Shown piece after piece: positions 37,989 to 46,587 of a stretch of DNA of 64,000 nucleotides (positions are counted from its first letter, which is position 1; every line of letters starts with the position of its first letter). The translations under genes and the position numbers were made by a program. The notes under the pieces are model-generated. The model ran no database searches, was not told the origin of the DNA, and saw only the letters and a list, made by a program, of their open reading frames with translations. The stretch spans positions 5,828,001 through 5,892,000 of the forward strand of contig NZ_CP012996.1 of the NCBI RefSeq assembly GCF_001412655.1, given 5' to 3'. Origin of the DNA: Pedobacter sp. PACM 27299. GTDB taxonomy: Bacteria; Bacteroidota; Bacteroidia; Sphingobacteriales; Sphingobacteriaceae.

Positions 37989-39260
37989 ATGAATATCTTA
38001 CTATTAGGTTCCGGCGGCAGAGAAAGTGCATTAGCCTGGAAAATGAGCCAATCTTCTCAATGTTCTCAACTGTTTATTGCACCAGGCAACGGTGGTACCG
38101 GCGCTTATGGAAAAAATATCAGCCTGAATCCTAATGATTTTGAAGCCGTAAAAGCTTTTGCATTAAAAGAAGCCATTGAACTTTTAGTAGTTGGTCCGGA
38201 AGAACCTTTGGTAAATGGTATCCATGATTTCTTTGCGAATGACTCGGAAGTATCGCACATCCCGGTAATCGGCCCTAAAAAAGAAGGCGCCATCCTGGAA
38301 GGAAGTAAAGATTTCTCTAAACAATTTATGGCACGCCATGGCATTCCAACTCCAGGATCAAGATCTTTCAGCAATGAAAGCCTGGAAGAAGGATTAAACT
38401 ACCTGGCTTCACATTCCCTTCCAATTGTATTAAAAGCAGATGGTTTAGCCGCAGGGAAAGGTGTGTTAATCCTCGATACGATCGAAGAAGCACAATCAGA
38501 ATTAAAACTGATGCTGGGTGGTAAATTTGGAAATGCCGGAAGTACGGTAGTTGTAGAAGAATTCTTAACAGGGATAGAGCTGTCGGTGTTTGTATTGACA
38601 GATGGTGAAAATTATGTTATACTTCCTGAGGCGAAAGACTATAAAAAAATCGGACAGGCAGATACTGGCCTGAACACCGGCGGAATGGGTTCTGTATCCC
38701 CAGTACCTTTCGCAGATGAAGCTTTCCTAAGTAAAGTAGAGCAGAAAATCATCATTCCTACGATCAATGGTTTAAAGAAAGACAAAATTGATTATACTGG
38801 TTTTATCTTCTTTGGTTTATTCAAAGTTGGTGATGAGCCATTAATTATAGAGTACAATTGCAGAATGGGCGATCCGGAAACGGAAAGCGTCATCCCACGT
38901 ATCGAAAACGATCTGGTAGAGCTTTTCATGGCCACTGCTCAAAAGAAATTAAAAGACTATAAATTAACCATCAGCCCTAAAAATGCAGCAACCGTAATGA
39001 TCGTTGCAGGTGGCTATCCTGGTGATTACGAAAAAGGTAAGACCATTACCGGTATTGACAACCTGCGCAATTCTCATGTGTTCCATGGAGGAACAAGCTT
39101 AGAAGGCGGTATTGTGAAAACTAACGGAGGTAGAGTACTTGCAGTAACCAGCTTGCAGGACAGCCAGTTTGATGCTTTACAATGTGCCACAGGCGATGCA
39201 GCACGCATTTACTTTGATGGTAAATACTTCAGAGAAGATATTGGGTTTGACCTGGTATAG
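37989..39260 (+). CDS. purD: Phosphoribosylamine--glycine ligase
   Basis: Second step of purine synthesis: joins glycine to phosphoribosylamine with ATP. The 423 residues have the N-terminal MNILLLGSGGRESALAW, the ATP-grasp core with LKADGLAAGKGVLI, and the signature NTGGMGSVSPVP. The metal-binding IIEYNCRMGDPETE and the C-terminal domain follow. Length is normal. It stands alone, apart from other pur genes, and is followed by a strong terminator. Confidence 0.97.
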   Translation: MNILLLGSGGRESALAWKMSQSSQCSQLFIAPGNGGTGAYGKNISLNPNDFEAVKAFALKEAIELLVVGPEEPLVNGIHDFFANDSEVSHIPVIGPKKEGAILEGSKDFSKQFMARHGIPTPGSRSFSNESLEEGLNYLASHSLPIVLKADGLAAGKGVLILDTIEEAQSELKLMLGGKFGNAGSTVVVEEFLTGIELSVFVLTDGENYVILPEAKDYKKIGQADTGLNTGGMGSVSPVPFADEAFLSKVEQKIIIPTINGLKKDKIDYTGFIFFGLFKVGDEPLIIEYNCRMGDPETESVIPRIENDLVELFMATAQKKLKDYKLTISPKNAATVMIVAGGYPGDYEKGKTITGIDNLRNSHVFHGGTSLEGGIVKTNGGRVLAVTSLQDSQFDALQCATGDAARIYFDGKYFREDIGFDLV

Positions 39261-39268
39261 GCTAAAGT

Positions 39269-39304
39269 AAAAAGGGGTTTGTTCTAAGAACAAACCCCTT
39301 TTTT
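39269..39304 (+). terminator. Terminator after purD
   Basis: AAAAAGGGGTTTGTTC and GAACAAACCCCTTTTTT form a stem of about 16 bp with a TAA loop and T6, and A-rich on the other side, so it can work on both strands. Confidence 0.92.
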
Positions 39305-39363
39305 ATGTATATGAAACCTCCAAAAGAATCCCCGATAAAATAAATTATCCGGTATCAGAAATA

Positions 39364-40374
39364 CTATTTCCTTTTCAGAGATTTACTACCAAAAAGATTA
39401 TACCTCAATCCAAATGCCTGCTGACTGTCTACTACGCCATCCACAAAATGGAAAGATAAGACCAATTTAGCTTCCAGGTTTTTATAAACAATAGGACGCC
39501 AGGTCAGATCTGTTCTGTTGTAAGTTTTTGCCGTATAGAATTTATCGCCCATAATCAGGTGATGTCCTTCTCCTTTATAGAAGGAATTGACGATTCCAAA
39601 TTTATGGTACTCCATATTTAATTCCAGCAACATGCCCTTTGGGGTCTTCCAGCCACCGACCGTACGAACACGTTCAAATGAGATCAATCCACCAGCACTC
39701 AGGGTTAAAGAATCCAGGAAAGTCTTCTTGGAAAGGTCCAATCCAACTTTTACACTTGCCGCACCATTGTCTTCCACATGGTCGTTAGGAATAGGAATAC
39801 CTGGTCCTGCATTGTGCAGCATCATCGCATGATGAGATACAAAGAACAAATCCTTTTTATAAGTACCGGAGAAACCGAAAATAAAATTCTCTCTTGCGGT
39901 TGCAGTTTGTCTGCTGGTCCAATCAATGAAAATGATTTGTTTCCAATTTTCATTCTCATACTTCACCAACATCCCTTCAATATTAGGGCGGTAGTAGCTT
40001 AAAGTGTCATTTAATATGGCACGCGGAAAATCAGAGATCAATCCCTGTCTTGGAAAAGCCCCCAGATAAAAATTCCAGTCCTTTTTCATGTACTGGTAAT
40101 AAGCTACCGGTGCAATACTGGTCGTAAATTTTGGCGATCCAAATTCATGGAACGCATTAAATCCAATTCTGATTCTGTGGGTGCTATCCACCAGCAAGCC
40201 TACTTCAGGAGAAACGCGCATTCCAAAAATAGTTTCAGAAAAGCGGTTTGATCTGGAGTATTCTCTGTTATCAGCAAAGCCATGGAAGTTTAAATTACCT
40301 TCCAATTCTTGGGCATAAGTATCCGTAATGGCCGTAAATAGTACAGCAAAAATGAGTAGTAAACGAATCCGCAT
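39364..40374 (-). CDS. Outer-membrane beta-barrel-like protein of unknown function
   Basis: 336 residues: a signal peptide (TYA before Gln) and then alternating strand-like segments rich in Tyr, Phe and Gly across the full length, such as MRVSPEVGLLVDSTHRIRIGFNAFHEFG and YYQYMKKDWNFYLGAFPR. It ends with SFHFVDGVVDSQQAFGLRYNLFG and a basic tail. The pattern suggests a porin-like barrel in the outer membrane; I cannot assign a family. It is monocistronic, convergent with purD. Confidence 0.72.
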   Translation of the reverse strand: MRIRLLLIFAVLFTAITDTYAQELEGNLNFHGFADNREYSRSNRFSETIFGMRVSPEVGLLVDSTHRIRIGFNAFHEFGSPKFTTSIAPVAYYQYMKKDWNFYLGAFPRQGLISDFPRAILNDTLSYYRPNIEGMLVKYENENWKQIIFIDWTSRQTATARENFIFGFSGTYKKDLFFVSHHAMMLHNAGPGIPIPNDHVEDNGAASVKVGLDLSKKTFLDSLTLSAGGLISFERVRTVGGWKTPKGMLLELNMEYHKFGIVNSFYKGEGHHLIMGDKFYTAKTYNRTDLTWRPIVYKNLEAKLVLSFHFVDGVVDSQQAFGLRYNLFGSKSLKRK

Positions 40375-40460
40375 AGGTTGTTTTTAGGGTTCAAATCGTT
40401 AAAATAAAACGAAGCCCAAAATTAATATATAATTCCACTATCCGGCAATTAAAAATAAGG

Positions 40461-41318
40461 CTAAAATCCCCTTGTTTTTGCTTGTCGCGATCGCCACTGA
40501 TCCAGTAAAACTAAGTACTCCGTTTCTAGATTTCGAAAAACCTTGCCAGAGAGCCGCGCTGCAGGTTTCAGCTTCATTTGTGCCTCATATTGCGTACTGA
40601 TCTGTTCATATCGCAGATTGAATTGCAAATCCAAACCACGTTTTTTCTCTTTAAATTCGGTAATTTTAGGATCTTCATAAGTACCGTTTAGATTGCCCAA
40701 ATAGACCGTATCAGAAACGGAGTCATGGTTTGCAGCTCTTAAAAACAAATAAACCTCCATAGGCTGCTGCACTTCTTCTTCGGATAAATCCAGAAAAGCA
40801 GTACCATCTTTCCTTTTCGCAAAATTCAGCTCGATCTTTTTCTTTCCTATCGCCGGAAAACAAACCGCCAGTTGTAAAGTATCATCATATTGCGCTCCTG
40901 TACCATAAGAATAAGCCGAATCCCAGCTGATCTGTAGTCCTGCGGAGGTTTTCTCCATGCGAAGGTCATTCGGATTGATTAAAGTCCCCTTACTGAGCTG
41001 CACGCTCTTATAATTGATGCTAATGTTGGGGTATGCACCCTGCAGGGCATTCTTCTTAATCTGAGAAACAGCCAGATTGTGTTGGTTCCTGATTGTTCCA
41101 CGCGTTTCCAATTCGAAACCATTATTGATAAAATCCTTCAGTTGGCTCAGAAAACGGGTAGTCACAGCCATCGACTGGTGATTTGCCTGCTGCTTTAAAC
41201 TCGGTTTTCCGGGTTTGCCAATACCTCGCATCACGGGTTGTCCATTGAGCTCATAATAAACTATTCTCCCAATTTTACCACTTGGCCATCCATGAAGGCC
41301 CTTTTTTCCTATTGCCAT
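40461..41318 (-). CDS. DUF6266 family protein
   Basis: 285 residues from the ATG at 41318, which has AAAAGGAA about 9 bases upstream; an in-frame ATG at 41369 would add an unlikely Cys/His-rich extension. The start MAIGKKGLHGWPSGKIGRIVYYELNGQ and PVMRGIGKPGKPSLKQQANH is the hallmark N-terminus of the Bacteroidota family DUF6266, which often occurs in several copies per genome. A central beta-sandwich-like region and a basic C-terminus follow. There is no signal peptide. The function is not known. Confidence 0.75.
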   Translation of the reverse strand: MAIGKKGLHGWPSGKIGRIVYYELNGQPVMRGIGKPGKPSLKQQANHQSMAVTTRFLSQLKDFINNGFELETRGTIRNQHNLAVSQIKKNALQGAYPNISINYKSVQLSKGTLINPNDLRMEKTSAGLQISWDSAYSYGTGAQYDDTLQLAVCFPAIGKKKIELNFAKRKDGTAFLDLSEEEVQQPMEVYLFLRAANHDSVSDTVYLGNLNGTYEDPKITEFKEKKRGLDLQFNLRYEQISTQYEAQMKLKPAARLSGKVFRNLETEYLVLLDQWRSRQAKTRGF

Positions 41319-41419
41319 AATATTATTCCTTTTTATATGTAAACAGGCAACAACAAGATGATGACACAATAGTTTCCCTACAATGCCAATTTACCTTAAT
41401 ATAGAATCATACTCAATAT

Positions 41420-41560
41420 CATTAGGCATTAAAGAAGAGCGGCGTCATCCTTCGGGAACTGCTTTCATCTGAACAAATCAGCGGCGTACCAGAAGAGCCC
41501 TTGGAAGGGTATAAGGCCGGCTTAGGCCCCGGCAACCCCCTCAAAAAAACCATTAAACAT
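41420..41560. repeat. GC-rich island of unknown nature (candidate repeat unit or structured RNA)
   Basis: This stretch is clearly GC-richer than its flanks and is open in more than one frame. On the minus strand a 43-codon ORF runs from ATG 41553. On the plus strand a frame reads through about 47 codons without an ATG. Local structure includes GCCGG/CCGGC around TTAGG, CCC/GGG around TTGGAA, a CTTCGG tetraloop-type turn, and a GCGGCGT direct repeat. Open reading on both strands with no consistent codon pattern speaks more for a repeated element or RNA than for a gene. Confidence 0.35.
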
Positions 41561-41744
41561 CCAAAGAGATGAAGTCTCTTCCAGTGCAGTACTCAGTAGT
41601 TTTTTCCCTCATTTAACCAAACCTCTCCCCGAATCTCCCCAGCCAAATTACAGCTCACAGTACAACAACACTGTGCCAGCAAGTTAGCGAAACTTTACTC
41701 TGCTCTTAGTTAGAAAAAATAGCTATTTTCGCAAAAACAATTAT

Positions 41745-41752
41745 TAGGTTTG
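41745..41752 (+). promoter_or_regulatory. Candidate -7 element for the FkbH operon
   Basis: TAGGTTTG matches TAnnTTTG, 57 bases upstream of the ATG at 41809. A -33 TTG is not evident. Confidence 0.35.
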
Positions 41753-41808
41753 GGTAGCTTATTCACTGAAATAAAAACCCCGAACTTTAGCATTCTTTTT
41801 ATACCTAT

Positions 41809-43533
41809 ATGATATCTTTTAAAGAACTTAAACGCAATTTAAAAAAAGACAGCACAACACTTCCAACTCGGAAAGTTGCACTTCTGGGCGATGCCGCTAC
41901 TCAATTCCTGGCGGTGGCCATCCAAGGAATGGGCTATGAAAGAAACTATAATATAGATTTATTCGAAGCAGAATACAACCAGATCGAGCGTCAGATATTA
42001 GATCCTACATCGGATTTTTATGACTTTGCTGCCGATTACTCCGTTGTATTTCAATCTACCCATAAACTGCTGGAAAAATATAGTACCTCAGCAGTTGCGG
42101 AACAGATAAACCTGGCCGATGATCGACTTGATTTTATCCGAATGCTCTGCAATTCCGTTTCAGGCCGCATTATCTATTATAACTATCCTGAAATCGAAGA
42201 TACCGTTTTTGGCAGTTATGCCACAAAGGTTCCTTCCTCTTTTACCTTTCAAGTTCGTAAACTGAATTTTGAACTGATGAAAATTGCACAGGAATATCCG
42301 AACTTTTTCATCTGTGACATTGCAGGATTACAAAATAAATTCGGACGCGACCAGATGTTCAATAGCCATGTGTATGTGAGTACAGAAATGGTGCTGAGCC
42401 TCGACATCCTTCCTTATGTTGCTTCCCGGACACTGGATATTTTATGCGCCGTAGAAGGAAAGTTCAAGAAATGTCTGGTACTCGATCTTGACAATACCAC
42501 CTGGGGAGGCATCGTTGGTGATGACGGATGGGAAAATATTCAGGTAGGTCATGGATTAGGCATTGGTAAAGCATTTACCGAATTCCAGCAATGGGTTAAA
42601 AAACTTAAAAATCGTGGGATCATCATCTGCGTATGTAGTAAAAACGATGAAGATAAGGCAAGAGCTCCTTTTGAACTCAATCCGGAAATGGTGTTAAAAA
42701 TCGATGATATCGCCGTATTTGTAGCCAACTGGGATAATAAAGCCGATAACATCCGACTGATCCAAAGCATTCTTAATATCGGATTTGACTCCATGGTATT
42801 CCTGGACGACAATCCATTTGAACGCAATATGGTGCGGGAAAATGTACCGGACATTACCGTTCCGGAGCTTCCTGAAGATCCAGGCGAATACCTGGAATAT
42901 CTGTATTCCCTAAACCTTTTTGAAACCGCTTCCTACTCTAATGCAGATGCCGAAAGAACACAGCAATATCAGGTAGAACACCAGCGCGCTTCTCTATTGA
43001 AAACATTTACCAATGAAGCAGATTTCCTAAAATCATTGGACATGGTGTCGGAAGTAAAAAACTTCGATTCTTTCAACAAAGTCCGTGTGGCACAATTATC
43101 GCAAAGGAGCAACCAGTTTAACCTCCGCACGGTTCGCTATACGGAGGCCGAAATTGAAGCTTTAGGACAAGATGATCAATATGCCAGTTTCTCTTTTGAC
43201 TTGTCCGACAAGTTTGGAGATAACGGGCTGATTTGTGTCATCATCCTGAAGAAAGAAGACGCGGAAACGCTATTTATTGACACTTGGTTTATGAGCTGCA
43301 GAGTGCTGAAACGCGGCATGGAAGATTTCACCTTAAGCAGACTTATTGCTTATGCGAAAGAAAACGGCTTTAAACGCATTGTTGGCGAGTACCTGCCAAC
43401 CGCAAAAAACCAAATGGTAGAGGCACACTATCCAAAACTTGGCTTCCAGAAATTGGAAGGCACTGCAGAATTGCAGTTTGAGCTGGATGTAGACCAATAC
43501 CAAAGCAAAGAATTTTATATTAGCCACAAATAA
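41809..43533 (+). CDS. FkbH-like HAD-superfamily protein (glyceryl-ACP loading type)
   Basis: 574 residues. An N-terminal SGNH-like/BF1531-type domain (about 20-210) precedes an HAD-IIIC domain with motif I LVLDLDNTTWGGIVGDDG (Asp226, Asp228) and motif III-like VFLDDNPFERNMVR. A C-terminal GNAT-like domain (about 410-565) follows, with FIDTWFMSCRVLKRGMED. FkbH proteins studied in polyketide pathways dephosphorylate 1,3-bisphosphoglycerate and load the glyceryl unit onto an acyl carrier protein. The next gene is an acyl carrier protein, so I infer the same chemistry here. It is the first gene of a six-gene unit, with gaps of 2-25 bases or a one-base overlap. Confidence 0.88.
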   Translation: MISFKELKRNLKKDSTTLPTRKVALLGDAATQFLAVAIQGMGYERNYNIDLFEAEYNQIERQILDPTSDFYDFAADYSVVFQSTHKLLEKYSTSAVAEQINLADDRLDFIRMLCNSVSGRIIYYNYPEIEDTVFGSYATKVPSSFTFQVRKLNFELMKIAQEYPNFFICDIAGLQNKFGRDQMFNSHVYVSTEMVLSLDILPYVASRTLDILCAVEGKFKKCLVLDLDNTTWGGIVGDDGWENIQVGHGLGIGKAFTEFQQWVKKLKNRGIIICVCSKNDEDKARAPFELNPEMVLKIDDIAVFVANWDNKADNIRLIQSILNIGFDSMVFLDDNPFERNMVRENVPDITVPELPEDPGEYLEYLYSLNLFETASYSNADAERTQQYQVEHQRASLLKTFTNEADFLKSLDMVSEVKNFDSFNKVRVAQLSQRSNQFNLRTVRYTEAEIEALGQDDQYASFSFDLSDKFGDNGLICVIILKKEDAETLFIDTWFMSCRVLKRGMEDFTLSRLIAYAKENGFKRIVGEYLPTAKNQMVEAHYPKLGFQKLEGTAELQFELDVDQYQSKEFYISHK

Positions 43534-43544
43534 AAAACACGATA

Positions 43545-43781
43545 ATGGAACGTAATGAGATTTTAGGAAAAGTGCAGGAAATTTTCCGCGACGTATTGGA
43601 TAACGAAGAAATTGTATTGACCCCTGAAACCACTGCCGATGATGTAGAAGATTGGGACTCATTGACACACATTCAATTGATTGTAGGTATTGAGAAAGAA
43701 ATGAAAATCAAATTCACCTCTAAAGAGATCCTTTCCTGGAAAAATGTTTCGGAAATGATAGATTGTATTGCCAGTAAATAA
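43545..43781 (+). CDS. Acyl carrier protein
   Basis: 78-residue carrier protein, acidic and helical, with the phosphopantetheine attachment Ser39 in DVEDWDSLTHIQLI. It is distinct from the fatty-acid AcpP type (DSLDTVE is absent). Eleven bases after the FkbH-like gene, it is the natural acceptor of the acyl unit loaded by that enzyme, and the donor to the membrane acyltransferase two genes on. This is the same role that DltC plays in Gram-positive teichoic acid D-alanylation. Confidence 0.93.
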   Translation: MERNEILGKVQEIFRDVLDNEEIVLTPETTADDVEDWDSLTHIQLIVGIEKEMKIKFTSKEILSWKNVSEMIDCIASK

Positions 43782-43806
43782 TTAAACGCCTAGCAAAAAA
43801 ATAACG

Positions 43807-44214
43807 GTGCTCAAAGATTCTAACTTTCATCACATTGGCTATGTTACCGACAGCATAGCCAATACTTCCGACTTCTATTTACAGACCGGCTATCAGGCCA
43901 CTGAAATCATTGAAGACGAAATTCAACGGGTTTACATCTGTTTTCTCCATAAAACAGGCTTTCCAAGAATAGAGCTGATCCAACCTATTGATGAGCTTTC
44001 TTCGGTTAACAAAATTCTAAAGAAAACCGGCGTTGCTCCTTATCATGTCTGCTATGAAGTTGCAGATATCCATCTGGCTTATGACGAGTTGGTAGAAACA
44101 CTGGGATTTATTCCCTTGTTCCGCCCCGTGGAAGCCATTGCATTAGAAAACAGACTCATCTGCTACCTCTATAAAAAAGAGGTCGGATTTATAGAACTGG
44201 TAAATAAAGATTAA
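43807..44214 (+). CDS. VOC-superfamily protein (glyoxalase/methylmalonyl-CoA-epimerase-like)
   Basis: 135 residues with a GTG start. Two beta-alpha-beta-beta-beta modules are visible. The likely metal ligands are His in NFHHIGYVTDS, Glu in RIELIQPI, His in PYHVCYEVADI and Glu in GFIELVNK, the pattern of methylmalonyl-CoA epimerase and related enzymes that enolise at an alpha carbon. Within this operon it might epimerise or otherwise process the carrier-bound acyl unit; this is inference. No dehydrogenases that would convert glyceryl-ACP to hydroxymalonyl-ACP are nearby. Confidence 0.82.
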   Translation: MLKDSNFHHIGYVTDSIANTSDFYLQTGYQATEIIEDEIQRVYICFLHKTGFPRIELIQPIDELSSVNKILKKTGVAPYHVCYEVADIHLAYDELVETLGFIPLFRPVEAIALENRLICYLYKKEVGFIELVNKD

Positions 44215-44216
44215 TA

Positions 44217-45671
44217 ATGGTCGTAAATTCTATCAACTTCTTAATATTTTTCGTGGTCGTTTTTGCCGTTTACTTTTTTCCCTTAAAAGGTAAAGCTGCT
44301 GCGCAAAATATTTGGCTGCTCCTGGCCAGTTATTTCTTTTATGGCTTCGCAGAATGGAAAATGATCCCATTGCTGCTCGGCGCAACCCTTGTATTCTATG
44401 GATTAGGCAAAGCCATCGGAAAATATAGAGATCACAATGAAAAGTTAACCTCCATCCTCAGTACGATTGGTGTTTCCCTCGGAATTGGCCTATTGCTCTA
44501 TTTCAAATACCTGAACTTTTTCATCAAGTCCTTCAGCGACTTTTTCAATGCCATCGGCCTCCAAACACATTGGAGTACCTTTAACATCCTGATGCCTTTG
44601 GGAATCAGCTTTTTCACCTTTAAACTCATCAGTTATCTCATAGAGATCCACCGCGGTCATATCGAACCCGCCAGGAATTTTGTAGATTTCGCAACTTATA
44701 TCTCGTTTTTCCCAACCATCCTTTCCGGCCCTATTGACCGCCCGAAATCTTTTCTGGCGCAATTGTCTGTTGGACGGGTATTGGATTACGATCTGGCCTC
44801 GATCGGCTTAAAAAGAATCTTTTGGGGAATGTTCATGAAGATGTGCGTCGCAGACCGCCTAGCGATTTATGTAGATGCCATATTCGACAATTCTATTCAC
44901 CATAACGGAACTTCCCTGGCTTTTGCTTCCCTGCTTTATCCCATCCAGATGTACGCCGACTTTGCCGGTTATTCTGAAATGGCCATCGGTGTAGGCTGCT
45001 TGCTGGGATTGAAAATTACGGAAAACTTTAAGCGCCCGTTCTTCTCACAAAATATTGCCGAATACTGGCGTAAATGGCACATCTCCCTTACTGGATGGCT
45101 GACTGATTACGTATTCATGCCTTTAAATATCCGCTTTAGAAATTTTGAAAAATGGGGCTCTATTTTCGCCATCATCATTACTTTCGTCCTCATTGGATTA
45201 TGGCATGGTGCAGACTGGACTTTCGCCATTTTTGGCTTGTACCATGGTTTATTATACATTCCACTCATGCTTTCCGGGGCCTTCTTTAAAAAGAGTAAAA
45301 TCAAAAAGAATGAAAGCGGGTTACCGAACTTCAGCAGTACAATGAAGATGCTGGGCACCTTTTTGTTGGTGGCCCTCGGACTCATCCTGTTCAGGTCTAC
45401 CAGTCTGGCTGAAGCCGGAAATATCATGTTTAAAATCGCTACAGATTGGGGCGCTTTATTCTTCGATTTCAATACCCTAAGTAATGGACTGTTATGTCTG
45501 TTCATCTTATTCTGCAAAGATTTCAGAGATGAATTCTTCCCGGAGAAACATGCTTTTAAAACTGGATTTATCAACAAATACCGTTACGAGCTCACTATAT
45601 CCGCTTATATCCTATTGATTCTGTTTTTTGGAATACTGGATGGCAATCAGTTCATCTATTTTAAATTTTAA
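44217..45671 (+). CDS. MBOAT-family membrane O-acyltransferase (DltB/AlgI-like)
   Basis: 484 residues and about 11 hydrophobic helices, with the invariant MBOAT histidine His330 in GLWHGADWTF and the upstream conserved region FFSQNIAEYWRKWHISLTGWLTDYVFMPL. Members take an acyl group from a carrier (DltC-like protein or acetyl donor) on the inner side and pass it across the membrane to a polymer hydroxyl. It is 2 bases after the VOC gene and overlaps the following gene by one base. The encoded carrier protein makes a carrier-bound donor likely. Confidence 0.93.
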   Translation: MVVNSINFLIFFVVVFAVYFFPLKGKAAAQNIWLLLASYFFYGFAEWKMIPLLLGATLVFYGLGKAIGKYRDHNEKLTSILSTIGVSLGIGLLLYFKYLNFFIKSFSDFFNAIGLQTHWSTFNILMPLGISFFTFKLISYLIEIHRGHIEPARNFVDFATYISFFPTILSGPIDRPKSFLAQLSVGRVLDYDLASIGLKRIFWGMFMKMCVADRLAIYVDAIFDNSIHHNGTSLAFASLLYPIQMYADFAGYSEMAIGVGCLLGLKITENFKRPFFSQNIAEYWRKWHISLTGWLTDYVFMPLNIRFRNFEKWGSIFAIIITFVLIGLWHGADWTFAIFGLYHGLLYIPLMLSGAFFKKSKIKKNESGLPNFSSTMKMLGTFLLVALGLILFRSTSLAEAGNIMFKIATDWGALFFDFNTLSNGLLCLFILFCKDFRDEFFPEKHAFKTGFINKYRYELTISAYILLILFFGILDGNQFIYFKF

Positions 45672-46585
45672 TGGAGATGAAAAAGTTCTTACAAAGATTA
45701 CTCATTATTATTGTCATCACATTTGTTGCCGACAGAGCATTGTCCTATGTGGTCAATATTTTTTATAAAACAACCACCACTACCAACGAGCACAAATTGA
45801 TTGCGGTGACCTACAAAATGACCGACCCGGTAGTGTTTATGGGCAGCTCAAGAGCACACCACCATTATGTTCCATCCATCATTAGTGACACCCTGAAAAA
45901 GGGCGTTTACAATGCCGGATTATGGGGGATGCGCAACATTTATTTTCAATATGGTCTGCTCAGCAATATTCTGGAAAGGTATACACCAGAAACGATCTGC
46001 CTGGAAATACACCCAACTGATTATCTGGAAACACCGTTTTCTACCACAGAAGCGGTAGGCCCACTTACCCCATTTATCGGTTACAGCCCAGGTTGTGATA
46101 CGGTATTGAAACAGGCAGGATTCTATTACAAAGGAGAGGTATCCCATCTGTACCGCTATAACGGCGAGTTCGCGAACTTATTAGCAGGTAACCTCAGTAC
46201 CCGAACTTTGGATGCCGACAAAGGTTATAAAGCCTTATATGGCAAATTAGACACTGCTATTGTAGCAATTAAACCAGAGAAATTTCCATTCCCAGTCAGT
46301 AAAGATAAATTGAAATACCTGCAGGCCTTTATCGATAAATGCAAAGAGAAGAAAATCCAGCTGATCCTGATCTATTCGCCAATGTATGCCGTAGAAAAAA
46401 CAAATTTGTTTCAGGTACCAGATAGCATTGCAAAAAAGAACAACATCCCTTTTATCAATAACTATCAACAAGCCGGAATTACTGGTGATTCTCATAATTT
46501 CTTTGATTTTGGTCACCTCAATGATGAGGGTGCTAAAAAATATTCTGCTCTGATTGCTTCCGAATTGAAACAATACATTAAATAA
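45671..46585 (+). CDS. DltD/AlgX-like SGNH membrane-anchored acyltransferase partner
   Basis: 304 residues: an N-terminal transmembrane anchor (residues 7-28), then a periplasmic SGNH-type domain with block I GSSRAHHH (Ser59/Ser60 region) and terminal catalytic pair DFGHLNDEG (Asp279, His282). Proteins of this type work with MBOAT enzymes, moving the acyl group onto the final extracellular acceptor. The start overlaps the MBOAT stop (TAATG), a strong sign of coupled synthesis of two partners. Confidence 0.85.
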   Translation: MEMKKFLQRLLIIIVITFVADRALSYVVNIFYKTTTTTNEHKLIAVTYKMTDPVVFMGSSRAHHHYVPSIISDTLKKGVYNAGLWGMRNIYFQYGLLSNILERYTPETICLEIHPTDYLETPFSTTEAVGPLTPFIGYSPGCDTVLKQAGFYYKGEVSHLYRYNGEFANLLAGNLSTRTLDADKGYKALYGKLDTAIVAIKPEKFPFPVSKDKLKYLQAFIDKCKEKKIQLILIYSPMYAVEKTNLFQVPDSIAKKNNIPFINNYQQAGITGDSHNFFDFGHLNDEGAKKYSALIASELKQYIK

Positions 46586-46587
46586 CC

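Larger units (their letters stand above)
41319..41808. other. 490-base intergenic stretch
   Basis: Between the DUF6266 gene and the FkbH gene, read on opposite strands. It contains a GC-richer island at about 41420-41560 (described separately), an A/T-rich palindrome AAAATAGCTATTTT near 41717-41730 and a -7-like element at 41745. No convincing protein gene longer than about 43 codons is present. Confidence 0.7.

Noticed and set aside
41500..41545. Resemblance to a SAM riboswitch (CCCGGCAACC-like bases)
   Set aside because: Only a short string matches; the rest of the conserved core is missing and no methionine gene follows.
45107..45577. 156-codon minus-strand frame antisense to the MBOAT gene
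   Set aside because: Shadow frame; the MBOAT protein with its catalytic His is certain on the other strand.
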